DNA from: CALFMR01 sp035550595
GTDB taxonomy: Bacteria; Acidobacteriota; Vicinamibacteria; Vicinamibacterales; SCN-69-37
Length of the DNA: 49,121 nt
Assembly (NCBI GenBank): GCA_035550595.1
Contig: DASZOV010000041.1
Location: 1-49,121 of the forward strand
Reading direction: 5' to 3'
The notes beneath the pieces are model-generated. The model was not told the DNA's origin and searched no databases. It worked only from the letters and a program-made list of their open reading frames with translations. Shown here piece by piece: positions 1 through 8,239 of this stretch (position 1 is its first letter; each line of letters opens with the position of its first letter). The position numbers and the translations under genes were made by a program.

Positions 1-62
1 GATACGATCGCGCGCGGACGGTCACCTGGACAGGCGTCATCGAGACGCTCATCGGCGCATGA
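1..62 (+). CDS. C-terminal end of an upstream gene (partial)
   Basis: A reading frame is open from the window edge and stops with TGA at 60-62. The last 19 residues read YDRARTVTWTGVIETLIGA. The stop overlaps the start of the next gene as ATGA, the same coupling used throughout this locus, which is the main reason to believe the frame is coding. Too little is present to name a family; membership of the glycan operon is inferred from position only. Confidence 0.5.
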   Translation, partial: YDRARTVTWTGVIETLIGA

Positions 63-1030
63 AGCTCGTCATCCAGATTCCCTGCCTCAACGAGGCGCAG
101 ACGCTGCCCGGCACGCTCGCCGATCTGCCGACGGCGATCCCCGGCATCGATTGCATCGAGACGCTCGTCGTCGACGACGGGTCGATCGACGGGACGTCGG
201 AGGTGGCGCGCGCGCACGGTGTGCATCACGTCGTGCGGCTGCGGCGCCAGAAGGGACTGGCGGCCGCGTTCATGGCCGGCATCGATGCCAGCCTGCAGGC
301 GGGCGCCGATCTCATCGTCAACACGGACGCCGACAATCAGTACGCGGGCGCCGACATCGCGCGGCTCGTCGAGCCACTCCTCGCCGGTACGGCGGACATC
401 GTCATCGGCGATCGCAACATCCGCGATCAGCGGCAGATGTCGTGGTCGAAACGGTGGCTGCAGCGGCTCGGGAGCTGGACGGTGCGGCAGGTGTCGAACA
501 CGACCGTCCCGGACACGACGAGCGGATTCCGCGCCTACACGCGCGATGCCGCGCTCCGCATGACGATCGTCTCGGAGTTCTCGTACACGCTCGAGTCGAT
601 CATCCAGGCCGGCAAGAAGCGGATGGCCATCGCGCACGTGCCGGTCTCGACCAACCCGCGCACGCGGCCGTCGCGGCTGTTTCACAGCATCTGGTCGTAC
701 CTGAAGCGATCGGGCGCGACGATCGTGCGGATCTACGCGGTGTACGAGCCGCTCAAGGTCTTCACCTACATCGGCGCCGTCATCTTCGCGCTGGGCTTGC
801 TCGTCTCGCTCCGGTTCCTCTACTACTATTTCTTCTCCTACGAGCCCGGCAAGATCCAATCGCTCATCTTCTCGGCCGTGTTGATGATCGTCGGCTTCCA
901 GATCGTGTTGATCGGCCTGGTGGCTGACATCCTCTCGGGCACGCGAAAACTCCTCGAGGACGTGCTCTATCGAGTTCGCGGCATGGAGCTCGACCGGCGC
1001 GCCGCGGAGCGTGAGGAGTCGCACCGCTGA
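59..1030 (+). CDS. GT2 family glycosyltransferase with two C-terminal membrane helices
   Basis: 323 residues. The N-terminal GT-A fold shows the nucleotide-binding VVDDGS (about 37-42) and a metal-binding D-x-D in NTDADNQY (about 88-95), followed by the acceptor-loop TTSGFRAY. Two hydrophobic helices near 235-260 and 270-297 anchor the C-terminus, as in GtrB/DPM-type enzymes that transfer a sugar from a nucleotide to polyprenyl phosphate at the inner face of the membrane. The ATG overlaps the upstream stop (ATGA) and the gene ends in TGATG shared with the next GT2. Family assignment is firm; the sugar and lipid acceptor cannot be read from the sequence. Confidence 0.9.
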   Translation: MKLVIQIPCLNEAQTLPGTLADLPTAIPGIDCIETLVVDDGSIDGTSEVARAHGVHHVVRLRRQKGLAAAFMAGIDASLQAGADLIVNTDADNQYAGADIARLVEPLLAGTADIVIGDRNIRDQRQMSWSKRWLQRLGSWTVRQVSNTTVPDTTSGFRAYTRDAALRMTIVSEFSYTLESIIQAGKKRMAIAHVPVSTNPRTRPSRLFHSIWSYLKRSGATIVRIYAVYEPLKVFTYIGAVIFALGLLVSLRFLYYYFFSYEPGKIQSLIFSAVLMIVGFQIVLIGLVADILSGTRKLLEDVLYRVRGMELDRRAAEREESHR

Positions 1031-1890
1031 TGGCGGCGCCCGGCGACGTATCGGTGCTCATTCCGGCCATGAACGAGGCGGCGGCCATCGGCGGCGTCGT
1101 ACGCGATCTGTTGGCGGCGGCGCCCTGGCGCGAAGTCCTGGTCATCGACGACGGGTCGACCGATGCCACCGGTGCGGAAGCGGAAGCCGCCGGCGCGCGC
1201 GTCATCCGGCATCCGTACAACAAGGGCAACGGCGCGGCGGTCAAAAGCGGCATCCGCGCGGCCACCGGCGACTACATCCTGATCGTGGACGGCGACGGCC
1301 AGCACAAGCCGTCGGACGCGGTTCGCCTGACGAGCCTTCTCGGCGAGTACGATCTCGTCGTCGGCGCGCGCTCGAGCGCGACGCAGGCGGGTTTCGTGCG
1401 ACGACTGGGCAACGGCGCATTGAACGGCCTCGCGTCGTTTCTCACCGAGCGCCCGGTGCCCGATCTCACATCCGGCTTCCGCGCGGCGCGACGTGCGTGT
1501 CTCCTCGAGTTCATCGGCCTGCTGCCCAACGGCTTCTCGACGCCCACGACGACGACGATGTGTTTCATCAAGGCGGGATACAACGTCGCGTTCGAGCCGG
1601 TCGAGGCGCGCGCGCGCGTGGGGACGTCGAAGATCCGGCTCTCGCGTGACGGGCCCAAATTCCTGCTCATCATGCTGCGCGTGATGACGATCTTCAGTCC
1701 GCTCCGCGTGTTCCTGCCCATTGCCGCGGCTTCGTTCCTGCTCGGCGCGGGCTACGCGGTGTGGACCGTCGTCACCCAGCGGCACGTCACCAACTCGTCG
1801 GTGCTGCTCGTCATGTCGTCGATCGTGATCCTGCTCGTCGGCCTCGTGTCCGAGCAGGTCTCGGCGCTGCGGTTCGATGGGCGCCGATGA
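1030..1890 (+). CDS. GT2 family glycosyltransferase (polyprenyl-phosphate sugar type)
   Basis: 286 residues with VIDDGSTD (about 38-45), VDGDGQH as the D-x-D site (about 86-92) and LTSGFRA further on, so a GT-A glycosyltransferase of the dolichol-phosphate-mannose synthase kind. Two hydrophobic segments lie near 215-240 and 250-275. It directly follows another GT2 with a one-base TGATG overlap and its 3' end overlaps the next gene by 14 bases. The two adjacent GT2 proteins share layout but are clearly diverged, so they probably load different sugars (inference). Confidence 0.9.
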   Translation: MAAPGDVSVLIPAMNEAAAIGGVVRDLLAAAPWREVLVIDDGSTDATGAEAEAAGARVIRHPYNKGNGAAVKSGIRAATGDYILIVDGDGQHKPSDAVRLTSLLGEYDLVVGARSSATQAGFVRRLGNGALNGLASFLTERPVPDLTSGFRAARRACLLEFIGLLPNGFSTPTTTTMCFIKAGYNVAFEPVEARARVGTSKIRLSRDGPKFLLIMLRVMTIFSPLRVFLPIAAASFLLGAGYAVWTVVTQRHVTNSSVLLVMSSIVILLVGLVSEQVSALRFDGRR

Positions 1891-3265
1891 TCGTTCGCTC
1901 GCCGCGTCCGGATCCGACTCGCCTGTGGCCGTGCCCGGCCTGCGAGCGATGCGCCGCTGGCTCACGGTCGCCGTCGTCATCGGTCTTGCGCTGCGGCTCG
2001 CCTTCTCGCTCGTTTATTGGGTCGGCCAGCCGCTGACGCGCGACGAGCGCGAGTACCTCTCGCTCGCGCGCAGCCTCGCCGCCGGCCGAGGCTTCGTCTA
2101 CGACGCCGTCGTCCTCGACAGCCCCGTGCAGCCGTTCGGCCGATCGCCGGGCTATCCGGCGTTCCTGGCGATCGTCGGCGGTGGTCACGGCGTCACGACG
2201 TCCATGCCCGCGGCCGTCAAGATTGCGCAGAGCGTCGTCGGCGCGATCGGCGTTTTGCTCATCGGGATCATCGCCGGGCGCGTCGCAGGTGCGCGCGCGG
2301 GCGTCGCGGCCGCGTTCGTGGCCGCGGTCTATCCGCCGCTGGTCTGGCTGCCGAGCTACGCCTTCAGCGAGGCGCTCTTCTGGCCGGTCGGACTTGTCGT
2401 CATCCTGTTGATCGATCGTCTCGCCCGTCGACCGTCGATCGCGCACGCGCTGATCGCGGGCCTCGTCATCGGCGCGGGCATCCTCATTCGCGGCGCGTTG
2501 ATGCTCGTCGTGCCGCTCGTCATGCTGTGGCTGGTCGTGACGGGTGCAATAGGCGCAGTGTCCGGACACGCACGGGCGCCAGTGTCCGGGCGGCCACGGG
2601 GGGCCGCTGACCTCGTGTCCGGGCGGGCACTGGGGCCCGCCCCTACGTCGTTTGTTGGTGCGCTCGTCGCGGCGATCGTGCTGGCGGTTGGCGTGGCGTT
2701 CGTGCTCGTGCCGTGGGGCCTGCGCAACTACGTGCGCGACGGGCGATTCGTGCTCGTCGCGTCGGAGGGCGGCGTCACGTTCTGGACCGGCAACAACGCC
2801 CTCGCGCGTGGCGAAGGCGACATGGCGGCCAATACCGACATCAAGCGCGCCAGCCAGACGTTGCACGCGGCGCACCCGACGCTGACCGAAGATCAGATGG
2901 AGCCGATCTACTATCAGGAAGCGTTCGCCTGGATCAGGACGCACCCGGCTGACTGGCTTCGGCTCGAGGCGCGGAAACTCTTTTATCTCGTGGTGCCCAT
3001 CGGACCGTCTTACACGCTGCACTCGTCGCGGTACCGCGTCCCATCGGTCGTTTCGTACGGGCTGCTGTTGCCGCTTGCCATCGCAGGACTCGTCATCGGC
3101 GGCCGGCGCTGGTCCGCGATGCCTGGCACGTGGCTGATGCTCGCGGCGGCGATCGCGATGTGTCTCGTGTTCTTTCCGCAGGAACGCTTCCGGCTGCCCG
3201 TGATCGATCCGGTCCTCATCCTCTTCGCGGGCGCGGCGGTCGGACGCCTGGGAGCGCGCTCGTGA
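1877..3265 (+). CDS. GT-C family membrane glycosyltransferase (ArnT/PMT-like) carrying an in-frame repeat insertion
   Basis: 462 residues with about ten hydrophobic helices. The first external loop has the acidic DEREY motif (D56, E57) expected of GT-C enzymes such as ArnT and PMT, which take sugar from a polyprenyl phosphate on the outer side of the inner membrane. Residues about 228-257 are not membrane-like: they are the translation of a three-unit GC-rich hairpin repeat (2558-2647) dropped between two helices without breaking the frame. The start ATG lies 14 bases inside the previous gene; a later start near residue 25 (MRRWLT) is possible. Donor and acceptor unknown. Confidence 0.82.
   Translation: MGADDRSLAASGSDSPVAVPGLRAMRRWLTVAVVIGLALRLAFSLVYWVGQPLTRDEREYLSLARSLAAGRGFVYDAVVLDSPVQPFGRSPGYPAFLAIVGGGHGVTTSMPAAVKIAQSVVGAIGVLLIGIIAGRVAGARAGVAAAFVAAVYPPLVWLPSYAFSEALFWPVGLVVILLIDRLARRPSIAHALIAGLVIGAGILIRGALMLVVPLVMLWLVVTGAIGAVSGHARAPVSGRPRGAADLVSGRALGPAPTSFVGALVAAIVLAVGVAFVLVPWGLRNYVRDGRFVLVASEGGVTFWTGNNALARGEGDMAANTDIKRASQTLHAAHPTLTEDQMEPIYYQEAFAWIRTHPADWLRLEARKLFYLVVPIGPSYTLHSSRYRVPSVVSYGLLLPLAIAGLVIGGRRWSAMPGTWLMLAAAIAMCLVFFPQERFRLPVIDPVLILFAGAAVGRLGARS
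2558..2647 (+). repeat. Three-unit hairpin repeat inserted in frame in a GT-C gene
   Basis: Three consecutive units each begin GTGTCCGG (2558, 2582, 2615). The third unit folds as GGGCGGGC (2621-2628), loop ACTGGG, GCCCGCCC (2635-2642) and ends in CCCTACG. The second starts GGGCGGCC then ACGGGG then GGCC. The same element, with a GGGCGGCC/GGCCGCCC stem, is at 42294-42315. The array length is a multiple of three, so the host gene remains open. Confidence 0.85.
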
Positions 3266-3984
3266 ACGCGCTCGTCGTCCTGCCGACCTACAACGAGCGG
3301 CCGAATCTCGAGCGTGTGGCCGAGGGGATCCTCGCGCACGACTTCGCGTCGCTGCTCGTCGTCGACGACCAGTCGCCGGACGGAACCGGTGCCATTGCCG
3401 ACGCGTTGGCGGAACAGACGAACGGCCGCGTGCAGGTGTTGCACCGCACCGGTGCGCGCGGACTGGGGCTGGCGTACGTCGACGGCCTGACGCACGCGAT
3501 CGCGTCTGGAGCCGACGCCATCATCCAGATGGACGCCGACCTGTCGCACGATCCCAAGTACCTGCCGGATCTCGTCGGCGCGCTCGACCAACACGATCTC
3601 GTCATCGGATCGCGCTACCTCCACGGCGTGAGCGTCGTGAACTGGCCGCTGCACCGCATCGCGCTGAGCGCGTTCGCCAATCGCTACATCCGCACGGTGA
3701 CCGGCCTCTCGACGCGCGACTGCACGAGCGGCTTCCGCGCGTGGCGCCGCGAGGCGCTGGCCCGCCAGCCGCTCCACGCCGTGCGCGCCGGCGGCTACGC
3801 GTTCCTCACTGAGATGCTGTACGGCGCCGCGAAGACGGGCTGCCGCATCGGCGAAGTGCCGATCGTCTTCGTCGAGCGCCAGGAAGGCTATTCGAAGGTC
3901 TCGTCGCGCGTGCTTGGCGAGTCGCTCGTCACGCCGTGGCGTCTCGTGCTCTCGCGCGGCCGAGTGACGCCTCCGCGCGGCTGA
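3262..3984 (+). CDS. Polyprenol-phosphate mannosyltransferase-like GT2 (DPM1 family)
   Basis: 240 residues from the GTG at 3262, which overlaps the previous stop as GTGA; this start puts LVVLPTYNERPN at the N-terminus exactly where DPM1 proteins begin, so longer versions are rejected. VVDDQSPDGT (33-42) binds nucleotide, MDADLSHDP has the D-x-D (91-93), and DCTSGFRAWRR and EVPIVFVERQEGYSK match the family's C-terminal half. There is no trailing membrane domain, as in actinobacterial Ppm1-type catalytic domains. Expected reaction: nucleotide-sugar plus polyprenyl phosphate to polyprenyl-phosphate sugar, a donor for the neighbouring GT-C proteins. Confidence 0.92.
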   Translation: MNALVVLPTYNERPNLERVAEGILAHDFASLLVVDDQSPDGTGAIADALAEQTNGRVQVLHRTGARGLGLAYVDGLTHAIASGADAIIQMDADLSHDPKYLPDLVGALDQHDLVIGSRYLHGVSVVNWPLHRIALSAFANRYIRTVTGLSTRDCTSGFRAWRREALARQPLHAVRAGGYAFLTEMLYGAAKTGCRIGEVPIVFVERQEGYSKVSSRVLGESLVTPWRLVLSRGRVTPPRG

Positions 3985-3986
3985 CG

Positions 3987-5213
3987 ATGCGCCACGTCGT
4001 CGTCATGATCGCGAGCTCGTACCCGCGCTTTCCCGGCGACGGCATCGGCAGCTTCATGGAGCCGATCGCGAAAGGCGTTGCCGCGCGTGGCCACGAAGTA
4101 CACGTGGTCGCGCCGTGGCACCCGGCCATCACGCGCGGACGCGTCGAGGACGGCGTCTTCTTCCATTTCTACAAGTACGCGCCGGTTGCCGCGCTGAACG
4201 TGTTCGGCTACGCGTCGGGTCTGCGCGCGGACACCGCGCTCAAGGCGCGGACTTGGATGGCGGCGCCGGCCGCGCTGGCCGCGGGGTGGTACAAGGCCTG
4301 GCGCGTCGCGTCGAAGCGCGGCGCCACGGTCGTCCACGGTCACTGGGTCGTGCCCGGCGGCGTCACCGCGGTGACGTCTGCCGGGCGCCGGCCAGTCGTC
4401 ATCAGCCTGCACGGGTCGGACGTGTACGTCGCCGAGAAGAACCGAACCGCCGGCCGCGCCGCGCGCTTCGCGTTCGATCGCGCGGGATGGGTGACGGCCT
4501 GCAGCGACGATCTGCGGCAGCGCGCCCTCGCCCTCGGCGCGCGCGAGGATCGCAGCGAGACGCTGCCGTACGGCGTCGACAGCGTACGCTTCGCGCCGAA
4601 CGCGGCCGCGCGCGAGGCCGTGCGTCGAGAGCTCGGCATCGATCGCGGCCCGCTCGTCGTCACCGCCGGACGGCTCGTCCGCAAGAAAGGCTTCGAGTAC
4701 CTCATCGACGCGGCGCGCCTGCTCGCCGCGGACTTCCCGGGCCTTCGCGTCGTCATCGCCGGTGAAGGCGATCTCCGGAATGAACTCGCCGCGCGCGCCT
4801 CCGGGCTTCCTGCCATCGCGCTCGTCGGCAATCGCTCGCAGGACGACATCGCACGCCTCGCCGCGGCCGCCGACGTCATCGCCGTGCCGTCCGTTCACGA
4901 CGAAGCCGGCAACGTCGACGGCCTCCCGAACTTCGCGCTCGAAGCCGTCGCGAGCGGAACACCAGTGGTCGCGACGATGGCGGGCGGATTGCCGCAGCTC
5001 ATCGAGGACGGCGTGACGGGCCGACTGGTGCCCGAACGCGACGCCGCGGCGCTCGCCGGCGCCATTCGCGATCTCGCGTCGCATCCTGACGCCGCGCATG
5101 CCATTGGCGCCGCCGGACGGGCGCGCGTCATTCGCGATTTCGGATGGCCGCGCGTCGCCGAGCGACTCGACGCCATCTATACGAGCCTGGTCGAGCGAGA
5201 CCGCCGGCGGTAA
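3987..5213 (+). CDS. GT4 family glycosyltransferase
   Basis: 408 residues from ATG 3987, two bases after the upstream stop; the N-terminus MRHVVVMIASSYPRFPGDGI fits the GT4 N-domain and excludes the longer open frame. Typical GT-B features: glycine-rich acceptor loop, SLHGSDVY, LPYGVDSVRF at the domain hinge, GRLVRKKGFEYLI opening the C-domain, and the nucleotide-sugar E-x7-E region around DEAGNVDGLPNFALEA followed by SGTPVVAT. Cytoplasmic retaining transferase building a glycan on a lipid or nucleotide acceptor; sugar unknown. Confidence 0.92.
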   Translation: MRHVVVMIASSYPRFPGDGIGSFMEPIAKGVAARGHEVHVVAPWHPAITRGRVEDGVFFHFYKYAPVAALNVFGYASGLRADTALKARTWMAAPAALAAGWYKAWRVASKRGATVVHGHWVVPGGVTAVTSAGRRPVVISLHGSDVYVAEKNRTAGRAARFAFDRAGWVTACSDDLRQRALALGAREDRSETLPYGVDSVRFAPNAAAREAVRRELGIDRGPLVVTAGRLVRKKGFEYLIDAARLLAADFPGLRVVIAGEGDLRNELAARASGLPAIALVGNRSQDDIARLAAAADVIAVPSVHDEAGNVDGLPNFALEAVASGTPVVATMAGGLPQLIEDGVTGRLVPERDAAALAGAIRDLASHPDAAHAIGAAGRARVIRDFGWPRVAERLDAIYTSLVERDRRR

Positions 5214-5325
5214 CCTCGTCCGCCTCGATGTCTGCGCGCGCGTCGTCCTGCCATACGTGCGGATGCGACGCCTGTCCGCGGCCTTGTCCGAAGCTGCCGG
5301 GGAGTGTTAGCGTGAGCCGCCTGCC

Positions 5326-6105
5326 ATGGCCAGCGATCCGCACCAATCGCCTCCCGGATTGACGGTCTTCTTTCCCGCGTACAACGACAGCGGGACGATC
5401 GCCAGCCTGGTCATCACCGCGCACCGCGCGGCGGCCACGCTCACATCCGACTTCGAGATCCTCGTCATCAACGACGGCAGCGCGGACGGCACGGGCGAGA
5501 TCGCCGACGAACTCGCGCGGACGTATCCCGAGGTGCGCGTCATCCATCACGGCCGCAACCGCGGTTACGGTGGCGCGCTGCGCACGGGCTTTGCCGAGGC
5601 GCGCAAGGACGTCATCTTCTACACGGACGGCGACGCGCAGTACGATCCGTCGGAGATGACGCTCCTCTGGCCGCACCTCACGGCCGACGTGGATCTCGTC
5701 AACGGCTACAAGATCAGCCGATCCGATCCGCTGCACCGCATCATCATCGGGCGCTTGTATCATCACACCGTGAAGCTGCTCTTCGGCTTTCCCGTACGCG
5801 ACGTGGACTGCGACTTCCGGCTGATGCGGCGGTCGATCTTCGACCGCGTCCGGCTCGAGCGCAACAGCGGCGTCATCTGCCTCGAGATGATGAAGAAGAT
5901 CCACGACGCCGGCTTCCGCATCGCCGAAGTGCCGGTGCATCATTACCACCGCGCCTTCGGACGATCGCAGTTCTTCAACGTCCGGCGGCTCGTGCGGACG
6001 GCGATCGACGTGTCGAAGCTGTGGGTCGAGCTCGTCGTGTTGCGGCGGCACCGGCGTGCCGCGGCCGCCGTCGCCGGATCCGAGCCGGGCCACGAACCGT
6101 CATGA
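5326..6105 (+). CDS. GT2 family glycosyltransferase
   Basis: 259 residues. LVINDGSADGT (about 46-56), YTDGDAQYD with D-x-D (about 102-110), and DVDCDFRLMRR place it in the GtrB/polyprenyl-phosphate glycosyltransferase branch of GT2, though it lacks a clear C-terminal membrane pair. It follows a 112-base spacer, the longest break in the first 20 kb of the locus, so a new translational unit may begin here; no convincing promoter is seen. Its stop overlaps the epimerase start as ATGA. Confidence 0.9.
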   Translation: MASDPHQSPPGLTVFFPAYNDSGTIASLVITAHRAAATLTSDFEILVINDGSADGTGEIADELARTYPEVRVIHHGRNRGYGGALRTGFAEARKDVIFYTDGDAQYDPSEMTLLWPHLTADVDLVNGYKISRSDPLHRIIIGRLYHHTVKLLFGFPVRDVDCDFRLMRRSIFDRVRLERNSGVICLEMMKKIHDAGFRIAEVPVHHYHRAFGRSQFFNVRRLVRTAIDVSKLWVELVVLRRHRRAAAAVAGSEPGHEPS

Positions 6106-7130
6106 CCGCCGACTACCGCGACTTCTACCGCGGCCGTCGTGTGCTCATCACCGGCGGCCTCGGCTTCATCGGCTCGAATCTCGCGCACGCGCTCGTCGAT
6201 CTTGGCGCCGACGTGCTCATCGTCGATTCGCTCCTGCAGGACTACGGCGGCAACCTGTTCAACGTCGCGGACGTCGAGAACCGTCTGCGCGTGAACATCG
6301 CGGACATCCGGCAGGGCACGACCATGCACTACCTGGTCGGCGGACGCGAGGTGATCTTCAACCTCGCCGGGCAGGTCAGCCATCTCGACAGCATGCGCGA
6401 CCCGCACACCGACCTCGAGATCAACTGCCGCAGCCAGCTCACCCTGCTCGAAGCGTGCCGCCAGTACAACCCGACGACCAAAGTCGTCTTCGCCGGCACG
6501 CGGCAAGTCTACGGACGACCCGATCGACTGCCCGTCGACGAGACGCACCTCGTGCGGCCGACCGACATCAACGGCATCAACAAGGCCGCGGGCGAGAACT
6601 ATCACCTCGTCTACAACAACGTCTACGGCGTGCGCGCCTGCTCGCTGCGGCTGACGAACGTCTACGGTCCCCGGCAGCTCATTCGTCACAACCGTCAGGG
6701 CTTCATCGGCTGGTTCGTCCGCCTCGCGCTCGAGGGCCGCGAGATCCAGATCTACGGTGACGGATCGCAAGTGCGTGATTTCGTCTACGTCGACGACGCG
6801 GCCGACGCCTTCCTGCGGGCGGGCGCGAGCGACGCGTGCAACGGCGAGGTGTTCAACGTTGGCGGCGACGAGCCCATCGCGCATCGCGATCTCGTCAGGC
6901 TGCTCATCGAGGAAGCTGGCCGCGGATCGATGCGCTTCATCCCGTGGCCCGACGACCAGCGGCGCATCGACATCGGATCCTTCTATTCGGATTCGTCCAA
7001 GTTCTCGGCCGCGACGGGCTGGCAGCCGAAGGTCAACTTGCGCGAAGGCTTCCGCCGCACGTTCGCCTACTATCGTCAGCATTTCGATCGGTACGTCGAC
7101 GATCCGGCCCACGCTCCGCAGCCGGCATGA
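6102..7130 (+). CDS. NAD-dependent epimerase/dehydratase (SDR) with Asn at the catalytic Tyr position
   Basis: 342 residues from ATG 6102 (ATGA overlap). An extended SDR: GGLGFIGS nucleotide loop (18-25), NLAGQVSH, the substrate-side AGTRQVYG (131-138) and DGSQVRDFVYVDD near the C-terminus, as in UDP-sugar 4-epimerases and dTDP-glucose dehydratases. The YxxxK site reads NGINK: Asn157 where Tyr is expected, Lys161 kept. The rest of the fold looks intact, so this is either a subfamily using another acid/base or a different reaction. Adjacent to a DegT aminotransferase, suggesting nucleotide-amino-sugar synthesis. Confidence 0.88.
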   Translation: MTADYRDFYRGRRVLITGGLGFIGSNLAHALVDLGADVLIVDSLLQDYGGNLFNVADVENRLRVNIADIRQGTTMHYLVGGREVIFNLAGQVSHLDSMRDPHTDLEINCRSQLTLLEACRQYNPTTKVVFAGTRQVYGRPDRLPVDETHLVRPTDINGINKAAGENYHLVYNNVYGVRACSLRLTNVYGPRQLIRHNRQGFIGWFVRLALEGREIQIYGDGSQVRDFVYVDDAADAFLRAGASDACNGEVFNVGGDEPIAHRDLVRLLIEEAGRGSMRFIPWPDDQRRIDIGSFYSDSSKFSAATGWQPKVNLREGFRRTFAYYRQHFDRYVDDPAHAPQPA

Positions 7131-8239
7131 CGCCGTCGATCCCGTTCATGTCGCTCGTGCCGTCCGACGAGGCGGCCGTCCGGCGCGCGATCGATCGCGT
7201 GCTCGCGCGCGGCTGGTTCATTCTCGGACCTGAGCTCGACGCCTTCGAGCGCGCGTTCGCGACCGCCTCGGGCGCTGCGCATGCGGTTGGCGTCGGCACT
7301 GGCACCGACGCGATCGTGCTCGCGCTGCGCGCGCTCGGTATCGGCCAGGGCGACGAAGTGATCACGACGCCGCTCTCGGCCGCCTTCTCCGCGCTCGCCA
7401 TCGTCATGGCCGGTGCCACGCCGGTCTTCGCCGATATCGATCCGGAGCGGCTGACGATTGATCCTGCGGCAATTGAAGCGGCGATCACGCCGCGAACGGC
7501 CGCCATCCTGCCGGTGCACCTGTACGGACAGGCGGCGGACATGTCGCGCATCATGGCCATCGCGGCGCGACACGGACTGGCCGTCGTCGAGGACGCGTGC
7601 CAGGCGCATCTCGCGACGTGCGAAGGCCGCCCCGTCGGCACGTTCGGCGCGGCCGCGGCGTTCAGCTTCTATCCGACGAAGAATCTCGGTGCGCTCGGCG
7701 ACGCCGGCGCGGTCGTGACGAACGATGCGGCCCTCGCCGAACGCGTGCGTCGGCTGCGCAATGGCGGACAGGCGAATCGCTACGAGCACGTCGAGATGGG
7801 CGTCAACAGCCGGCTCGACGAGATCCAGGCGGCGATCCTCACCGCGCGGCTGAGAGAACTCCCGGCGTGGACGGCCGAGCGGCGCGCGCTGGCGCGACGA
7901 TACCGCGAGCGTCTCACCGGCGCGCCTGTCACGGTGCCGCGCGAAGCCGACGCCGGACACGTCTATCATCTGTTCGTGGTTCGCAGCGCCCGGCGGGCCG
8001 AGCTCATGGCGCACCTCGACGCGCACGGCATCGGCACGCTCATCCACTATCCCATCTCGATTCCGCGGCAGGCGGCGTTCCAGGCGTTTGCGGGTGCCGA
8101 GTGCCCGGCGGCCGATCGCGCGGCGGCCGAGGTCTGTTCGTTGCCGCTCCATCCGCGGCTGACGCAGGCCGAAGTCGACGTCATCGCCGAGACCATCGCG
8201 ACGTGGCGTCCGACGACGCCGGCGGGATCGTCGGGCTGA
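7127..8239 (+). CDS. DegT/DnrJ/EryC1/StrS family sugar aminotransferase
   Basis: 370 residues from ATG 7127 (ATGA overlap). PLP-dependent fold type I: VGVGTGTDAIVLALRALG (55-72) binds the cofactor phosphate, VEDACQAH (154-161) supplies the Asp that contacts the pyridine nitrogen, and SFYPTKNLG contains the Schiff-base Lys185. RLRNGGQANRYEH and MGVNSRLDEIQAAIL are family hallmarks. These enzymes aminate a keto-sugar nucleotide made by a dehydratase such as the SDR upstream. Product identity unknown. Confidence 0.95.
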   Translation: MTPSIPFMSLVPSDEAAVRRAIDRVLARGWFILGPELDAFERAFATASGAAHAVGVGTGTDAIVLALRALGIGQGDEVITTPLSAAFSALAIVMAGATPVFADIDPERLTIDPAAIEAAITPRTAAILPVHLYGQAADMSRIMAIAARHGLAVVEDACQAHLATCEGRPVGTFGAAAAFSFYPTKNLGALGDAGAVVTNDAALAERVRRLRNGGQANRYEHVEMGVNSRLDEIQAAILTARLRELPAWTAERRALARRYRERLTGAPVTVPREADAGHVYHLFVVRSARRAELMAHLDAHGIGTLIHYPISIPRQAAFQAFAGAECPAADRAAAEVCSLPLHPRLTQAEVDVIAETIATWRPTTPAGSSG

